A DNA stretch of 9,078 nt from Acidobacteria bacterium UBA6911. GTDB taxonomy: Bacteria; Acidobacteriota; UBA6911. Position numbers and translations under genes: made by a program. This document shows positions 5,514 to 9,078 of the stretch, piece by piece. The stretch is taken from the NCBI GenBank assembly GCA_002451015.1, contig DKBB01000245.1:30778-39855 (forward strand). The letters are read 5' to 3'. The stretch's first letter is position 1. The number at the start of each line of letters is the position of its first letter. The notes below the pieces were generated by a model. That model searched no databases, was not told the origin of the DNA, and worked only from the letters and a program-made list of their open reading frames with translations.

Positions 5514-6413
5514 ATGACAAAACGGACCAGCCTGAGTGAAGCGGTACAATCAATCCCGACAGGTGCGCATATAGGGCTTTCGGGATTTTCAATTGCCCGA
5601 TGCAACATGGCCTTTGTACGGGAAGTGATCCGCCAGGGCATCAGAAGATTGACCGTATCGCAGTGTGTCGGCGCAATGGATACGGATATGCTTGTCGGTG
5701 CCGGGGCGGTGGATCGCCTCATTTACGGCGGTGGATCGCTGGACCGTTTCGGGCTGCTTGCCAATGTCAATGCCGGAATTGAAACGGGTAAGCTCGTTGC
5801 CGAAGAGTACAGCAGCCTCTCGATCGCATTCCGTTACCTGGCAGCTTCGCTGGGTCTCCCTTTCATCCCGATTCGTTCGCTGGCCGGGTCCGATTTATTG
5901 TCCCGGATCCAGGAAAGATCGGGATCGGAGGTTGCCTTTGTTGACGATCCCTTTACCCAGGATCGTTGGCTCGTGTTGAAGCCGCTTGTTCCCGATGTTG
6001 CAATTGTGCAGGTGCAGGCATGCGACGATGAAGGGAACAGCTGGATTATGGGGCCGAAATGGGATTCCGGCGATCAGGTAAAAGCGAGCGAGCGAGCGAT
6101 CGTCATTGCCGAGCAAGTGGTGTCGACGGAAGTGATCCGCCGGGAACCCGAGCGCTGTGTTATTCCAGGCCTCCTGGTTTCGCATGTGGTGGAACTCCCA
6201 TACGGCGCGCATCCGACATCCGTGTATCGCGAATACGATTACGACGCCGACCGGATAGAAGAATACGTTGAGGCGACCCAAAGCAGGGATGCATTCAATA
6301 TATACCTGGATAAGTATATATACAGCGTGAAAGATCACGGGGATTACCTTGAAAAGGTCGGAGGTGCCGAACAAATGGAGAGTCTTCGGGCCGATCCTAT
6401 TCTGGGATATTAA
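5514..6413 (+). CDS. gctA: Class I CoA-transferase alpha subunit, glutaconate CoA-transferase (GctA) type
   Basis: The alpha subunit of a two-subunit acyl-CoA:carboxylate CoA-transferase; it forms the CoA/substrate site together with the beta subunit encoded next. The 299 residues compare with about 320 in Acidaminococcus GctA. From memory of that protein I can align HIGLSGFSIARC (19-30, oxyanion/glycine loop region), AGIETGKLVAEEYS (87-100), ASLGLPFIPIRSLAGSDLL (111-129), DDPFTQDRWLVLKPLVPDVAIVQVQACDDEGN (144-175), PYGAHPTSVYREYDYD (229-244) and KDHGDYLEKVGG (273-284). Glu97/Glu98 lie where the hydrolase-type relatives (IpdA of steroid-ring degradation) carry a functional Glu. GGGAG precedes the ATG by 7 nt. 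The beta gene follows after 12 nt with its own AAGGAG. Substrate unresolved: glutaconate, another dicarboxylate, or a ring-cleavage acyl-CoA. Confidence 0.92.
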   Translation: MTKRTSLSEAVQSIPTGAHIGLSGFSIARCNMAFVREVIRQGIRRLTVSQCVGAMDTDMLVGAGAVDRLIYGGGSLDRFGLLANVNAGIETGKLVAEEYSSLSIAFRYLAASLGLPFIPIRSLAGSDLLSRIQERSGSEVAFVDDPFTQDRWLVLKPLVPDVAIVQVQACDDEGNSWIMGPKWDSGDQVKASERAIVIAEQVVSTEVIRREPERCVIPGLLVSHVVELPYGAHPTSVYREYDYDADRIEEYVEATQSRDAFNIYLDKYIYSVKDHGDYLEKVGGAEQMESLRADPILGY

Positions 6414-6425
6414 GGAGTCGAAACT

Positions 6426-7184
6426 ATGGATTACACTCCGTCCGAATTAATGGCGGTTTCGGGCGCCCGGGAACTGCAGGATCGCCAGGTTGTGGCGGTC
6501 GGGGTTGGGCTTCCGATGGTGGCGTCGTTTCTGGCCAAGCGGACGCATGCTCCCAATACGACGCTTCTGTTTGAGTTGGGCGTGATCGATCCCGAGCCGA
6601 TTCACACCGGCGTCGGACTGGCAGATCCGCGCGTGTGGTACAGGGCGAAATACCTGAGCGGTTTTGTGGATATCCTGGGGACTGTTCTGCATCGGGGCCG
6701 TGTGGACATAGGATTTCTCGGCGGTCTGGAAGTCGACCGGTACGGGAACCTCAATACTACCCTGGTCGGGAATCCGAATGGAAAATTCCGTCACATGGTC
6801 GGAAGCGGAGGCGCCAACGACATCGCATCCTGCGCGCGGAAGACGGTTTATATCATGCGCCACGAGGCACGCAAACTCCGGAAAACCATTTCCTTTATTA
6901 CCAGTCCCGGGTATATTGAGGGTGGCGACAGTCGCGCGAAAGCGGGTCTCCTGGGCGGTCCCAGCAGCGTGATCACCGACAAAGCGATCTTCGGATTCCA
7001 TCCGGAGACGAAGCAGCTTTCGATCCAATCCATTCACCCGGGGAATACCATAGAAGACGTTGTCAGGACAATGGGATTCACTCCTCAAATCCCGGATCAG
7101 GTTCCGTTCACGGAACCCCCGACGTCGGAACAGCTCAGGCTCATCCGGGATGAGATCGATCCTGACCGGATGTATATTGGATAG
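6426..7184 (+). CDS. gctB: Class I CoA-transferase beta subunit, glutaconate CoA-transferase (GctB) type
   Basis: The partner of the preceding alpha subunit. At 252 residues it is close to Acidaminococcus GctB (about 266). It aligns well with that protein from my memory of its sequence: VVAVGVGLPMVASFLAKRTHAPNT (22-45), LLFELG (47-52), VDIGFLGGLEVDRYGNLNTTLVG, then GSGGANDIAS, IMRHEARKL, TSPGYIEGG, VITDKAIFGF and the ending RDEIDPDRMYIG. Glu50 in LLFELG falls on the catalytic Glu54 of GctB, the residue that carries the glutamyl-CoA thioester, so real transferase activity is likely. The next residue is Leu instead of the usual Ser. AAGGAG lies 10 nt before the ATG. The two subunits are surely co-transcribed; the DUF481 gene 63 bp downstream could be in the same transcript. 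Confidence 0.93.
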   Translation: MDYTPSELMAVSGARELQDRQVVAVGVGLPMVASFLAKRTHAPNTTLLFELGVIDPEPIHTGVGLADPRVWYRAKYLSGFVDILGTVLHRGRVDIGFLGGLEVDRYGNLNTTLVGNPNGKFRHMVGSGGANDIASCARKTVYIMRHEARKLRKTISFITSPGYIEGGDSRAKAGLLGGPSSVITDKAIFGFHPETKQLSIQSIHPGNTIEDVVRTMGFTPQIPDQVPFTEPPTSEQLRLIRDEIDPDRMYIG

Positions 7185-7247
7185 AGAGAAGATTTGTTCC
7201 GTTATCAATCATAAATACGCAATTGCCTTCTGAAGCTGGGGGAGGAC

Positions 7248-8330
7248 ATGAAAACAAAAATCACGCCGGACCGTTTCCGTGCAAAATACCTGCTGCTGGC
7301 TCCGTTAATTTTTCTGCTTTTCGCCGTAATTGTGCCCGCACCCGATTTAATGGCTGCTGAGGACGTCCTCATCCTGAAGAACGGGGACAAAATCAGGGGA
7401 GAGATCAAGAAGCTGAATAAAGCCGATCTGGAAATCGATCCCGATTACGGTGGCAACATTTTCAAAGTGGATTGGAAGGAAATTGAACACATTCAGGCCC
7501 TGAACAATTTCATCATAGAAACTTCCGACGGGTTACGCCTGATCGGGACGTTCGAAACCGATCCGCAATCTCCGGACCATATCATAGTCAAAGATGTCCG
7601 GGGTCCCATTACAATAGAAAAATCCCATATCGTTTACCTAAATCCGGTCAAAAAGGATTTCTGGGGGCGCATGGATCTGGCTGTCGATTTTGGATTAAGT
7701 TTGACCGCCGCTAATGACAAGAAAAAATTGAATGCCCGTGTAAAAGCGGGATATGTTGGCGAAAAATGGTCCACTAGTGTTCAGTACGACACTTTGTACG
7801 ACATCCAAACGGATAGTGGGACAGATACTGAAACCAGGGTCGAACGCACCGAACTCCGCAGCGATTACCGCAGGGATATTTCCGGCAAATGGTTTGCCCT
7901 GGGATTTTTAGGTTTACTGCAGAGCACCGAACAACAACTGGATCTCCGCACCACCCTGGGCGCCGGTATTGGTAATTATATCGTTCGTAACAACCGGTGG
8001 CTGATTTCAGCATCGGGCGGCGCCAACTGGGCCAATGAACAGTACACGGATCCGGATGTCATGGAAAAAAACAGTGCTGAAGCCTTCGCGGGAATTGAAC
8101 TTGATATTTTCGATATCGGAGACCTGGATATTTATTCGGCTTTCAAGGTAATTCCAAGTTTTACGGATCCCGGCCGAGTCCGAATGGATTTTAAAACGGA
8201 TTTTAAATGGGAATTGATCAGCGATCTGTTTTTCAGGGTCGGATTGTCTACCAACTACGACAACAACCCGCCGGAAGGGACGCCCAGAAACGATTATGTC
8301 TTTGATACTTCGGTCGGATGGTCTTTTTAA
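7248..8330 (+). CDS. DUF481 (YdiY-like) outer-membrane beta-barrel protein with signal peptide
   Basis: A probable outer-membrane protein of unknown function, 360 residues. Residues 1-37 are a signal peptide: basic N-terminus, hydrophobic core KYLLLAPLIFLLFAVIVP (13-30) and a likely cleavage after DLMAA. Two related soluble beta modules follow. The first is LILKNGDKIRGEI through KVDWKEIEHIQ (41-83); the second is FIIETSDGLRLIGTF through IEKSHIVYLNP (88-133). Each has an 'xxGxxxxGxx' entry and an Ile-rich exit. From about 138 to 360 the chain alternates polar and apolar residues in beta hairpins, as in the DUF481 barrel, and ends in Trp-Ser-Phe, a typical C-terminal Phe for barrel assembly. 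A strong GGGGGAGG lies 3 nt before the ATG. Its link to the CoA-transferase genes is positional only. Confidence 0.85.
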   Translation: MKTKITPDRFRAKYLLLAPLIFLLFAVIVPAPDLMAAEDVLILKNGDKIRGEIKKLNKADLEIDPDYGGNIFKVDWKEIEHIQALNNFIIETSDGLRLIGTFETDPQSPDHIIVKDVRGPITIEKSHIVYLNPVKKDFWGRMDLAVDFGLSLTAANDKKKLNARVKAGYVGEKWSTSVQYDTLYDIQTDSGTDTETRVERTELRSDYRRDISGKWFALGFLGLLQSTEQQLDLRTTLGAGIGNYIVRNNRWLISASGGANWANEQYTDPDVMEKNSAEAFAGIELDIFDIGDLDIYSAFKVIPSFTDPGRVRMDFKTDFKWELISDLFFRVGLSTNYDNNPPEGTPRNDYVFDTSVGWSF

Positions 8331-8411
8331 TCAACATTCCTTCGCGATTCCCGCCGCTTTACGGCAATCCTGTAAGAAGGACTCACTATTCGATATTTGC
8401 AGCCGTCGTAA

Positions 8412-8453
8412 ATCACCGGCCGTGCCGGGCTTTCCCCTAGCACGGCCGGTGAT
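8412..8453. terminator. Bidirectional hairpin between convergent genes
   Basis: ATCACCGGCCGTGC (8412-8425) and GCACGGCCGGTGAT (8440-8453) are a perfect 14-bp inverted repeat with a 14-nt loop, inside which GGG can pair with CCC. It lies 81 bp after the DUF481 stop and 12 bp from the sulfatase stop, between two genes facing each other, so it can serve both. T-runs on either side are short (GGTTTG on the plus side, ATTTACG on the minus side). Confidence 0.75.
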
Positions 8454-8465
8454 GGTTTGAAAGGA

Positions 8466-9078
8466 CTAGTGCTCACCCGCTGTCTGCAGCTTTTCCATCA
8501 CCTGATCCAGGCTGAAGCTGGCCGCTTTCTGACGCGGGGGGTATTCCCTGAAGGTTTCGAGAAAATTGGCGACATAAGCCTGGGCGGGAACCAGCAGGTA
8601 GGCCCGGTCAAGCAGCCAGTCATAGTAGGTATTGGATGTAATCTGCGAGCGTTCGTAGGGATCGCGGCGCAGATTAAAAATCAACGGTACCCGGAGCGGT
8701 ATGAACGGTTCCATCCAGGCCTGGAATGTCGCTTCAACCCTCTGCTCCAGGAAGATCAGTTTCCAATCCTGATAGCGCAACGCGGTCAAATCGCCGTCAT
8801 CGGAGAAGTAAAAGATTTCCTTGCGTGGACTCGGAACCTTCTGTGGATCCTTGAGGTGCGCGGTAAGGTCGTATCCATCCAGATGGATCCTGTAGCTGCG
8901 CCCCAGGGCTTTTGAAGTGTAGCCGTCCAGAAGGTCCTCTTTAATATCCGTCTTGCCCGCGGCGGCCAGGAAAGTCGGCAGCCAGTCCATGTGGTGGACG
9001 ATTCCGTTACTGACGGATCCGGGCTGGATCAATCCGGGCCAGCGAACCGCGCAGGGTACGCGCCAGCCGCCTTCCCAG
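8466..9078 (-). CDS. Arylsulfatase, C-terminal part (5' end beyond the window)
   Basis: Sulfatases hydrolyse sulfate esters with a formylglycine made from a Cys or Ser in the N-terminal C/S-x-P-x-R motif; that part is outside the window, so activity and subtype cannot be judged. The frame is open to the window edge, so an apparent TTG start at 9032 is not the start. About 203 residues are visible. They begin with WEGGWRVPCAVRWPGLI, the conserved sulfatase segment near the C-terminal subdomain. Next are VHHMDWLPTFLAAAG, a DGYDLTAHL segment, LRYQDWKLIF, the LRRDPYER motif and the ending TSNTYYDWLLDRAYLLVPAQ plus RQKAASFSLDQVMEKL, typical of bacterial arylsulfatases of roughly 500-560 residues. 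Many are periplasmic. The stop is TAG. Confidence 0.93.
   Translation of the reverse strand, partial: WEGGWRVPCAVRWPGLIQPGSVSNGIVHHMDWLPTFLAAAGKTDIKEDLLDGYTSKALGRSYRIHLDGYDLTAHLKDPQKVPSPRKEIFYFSDDGDLTALRYQDWKLIFLEQRVEATFQAWMEPFIPLRVPLIFNLRRDPYERSQITSNTYYDWLLDRAYLLVPAQAYVANFLETFREYPPRQKAASFSLDQVMEKLQTAGEH

Noticed and set aside
6447..7208. A long (253-codon) open frame opposite the CoA-transferase beta gene
   Set aside because: The plus strand is an unmistakable GctB homologue over the same stretch; the antisense frame is a by-product of codon usage.
8466..9032. TTG at 9032 as start of a short sulfatase-like gene
   Set aside because: The frame continues upstream to the window edge with conserved sulfatase residues (WEGGWRVP), so the gene is cut by the window rather than short.

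Overview
The window reads as ordinary chromosomal DNA of a Gram-negative, probably anaerobic, acyl-CoA-metabolising bacterium. A Desulfobacterota/Syntrophales-type relative is my best guess. The support is an outer-membrane DUF481 barrel protein with a signal peptide and C-terminal Phe, two unrelated classes of CoA-transferase within 5 kb, a LysR-type regulator, a nitroreductase and a sulfatase. GC content looks moderate (low to mid 50s %, by eye), with no obvious compositional islands. I see no tRNA, rRNA, CRISPR array, insertion sequence or phage gene. The taxonomic guess is inference from gene content only.

Layout. A DapF-fold gene lies on the minus strand (99-932). It diverges, across a 284-bp gap holding palindromes and promoter-like elements, from a LysR-type regulator (1217-2095). 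A 325-bp gap follows, with an AT-rich T-N11-A palindrome placed about where a LysR-type protein would bind to activate the next gene, a CaiB/BaiF (class III) CoA-transferase (2430-3623). A 247-bp gap holds the best promoter of the window, overlapped by an operator-like inverted repeat. It precedes a translationally coupled pair: an FMN nitroreductase (3871-4539) and an unrecognised 184-residue protein with a Cys/His cluster (4539-5093). The next 420 bp carry no gene but several hairpins. They lead into a two-subunit class I CoA-transferase of the glutaconate type (5514-6413 and 6426-7184). A DUF481 outer-membrane protein follows (7248-8330). A perfect 14-bp-stem hairpin separates it from a convergent arylsulfatase whose 5' end lies beyond the window.

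How the genes may work together. The two CoA-transferases could activate or exchange CoA on organic acids, and the nitroreductase-like flavoprotein could be a redox partner, but no substrate can be read from the sequence. The DapF homologue would belong to lysine/peptidoglycan precursor synthesis if it were a normal epimerase. It is not normal: both catalytic cysteines are serine, while the substrate-binding residues I can align are kept. That is the most interesting observation here. It suggests a DapF-fold enzyme with different chemistry, or with Ser-based acid/base catalysis, possibly under control of the divergent LysR-type regulator. Next in interest are the unknown 184-residue protein, the operator over the nitroreductase promoter, and the transferase-versus-hydrolase question for the GctAB-like pair.
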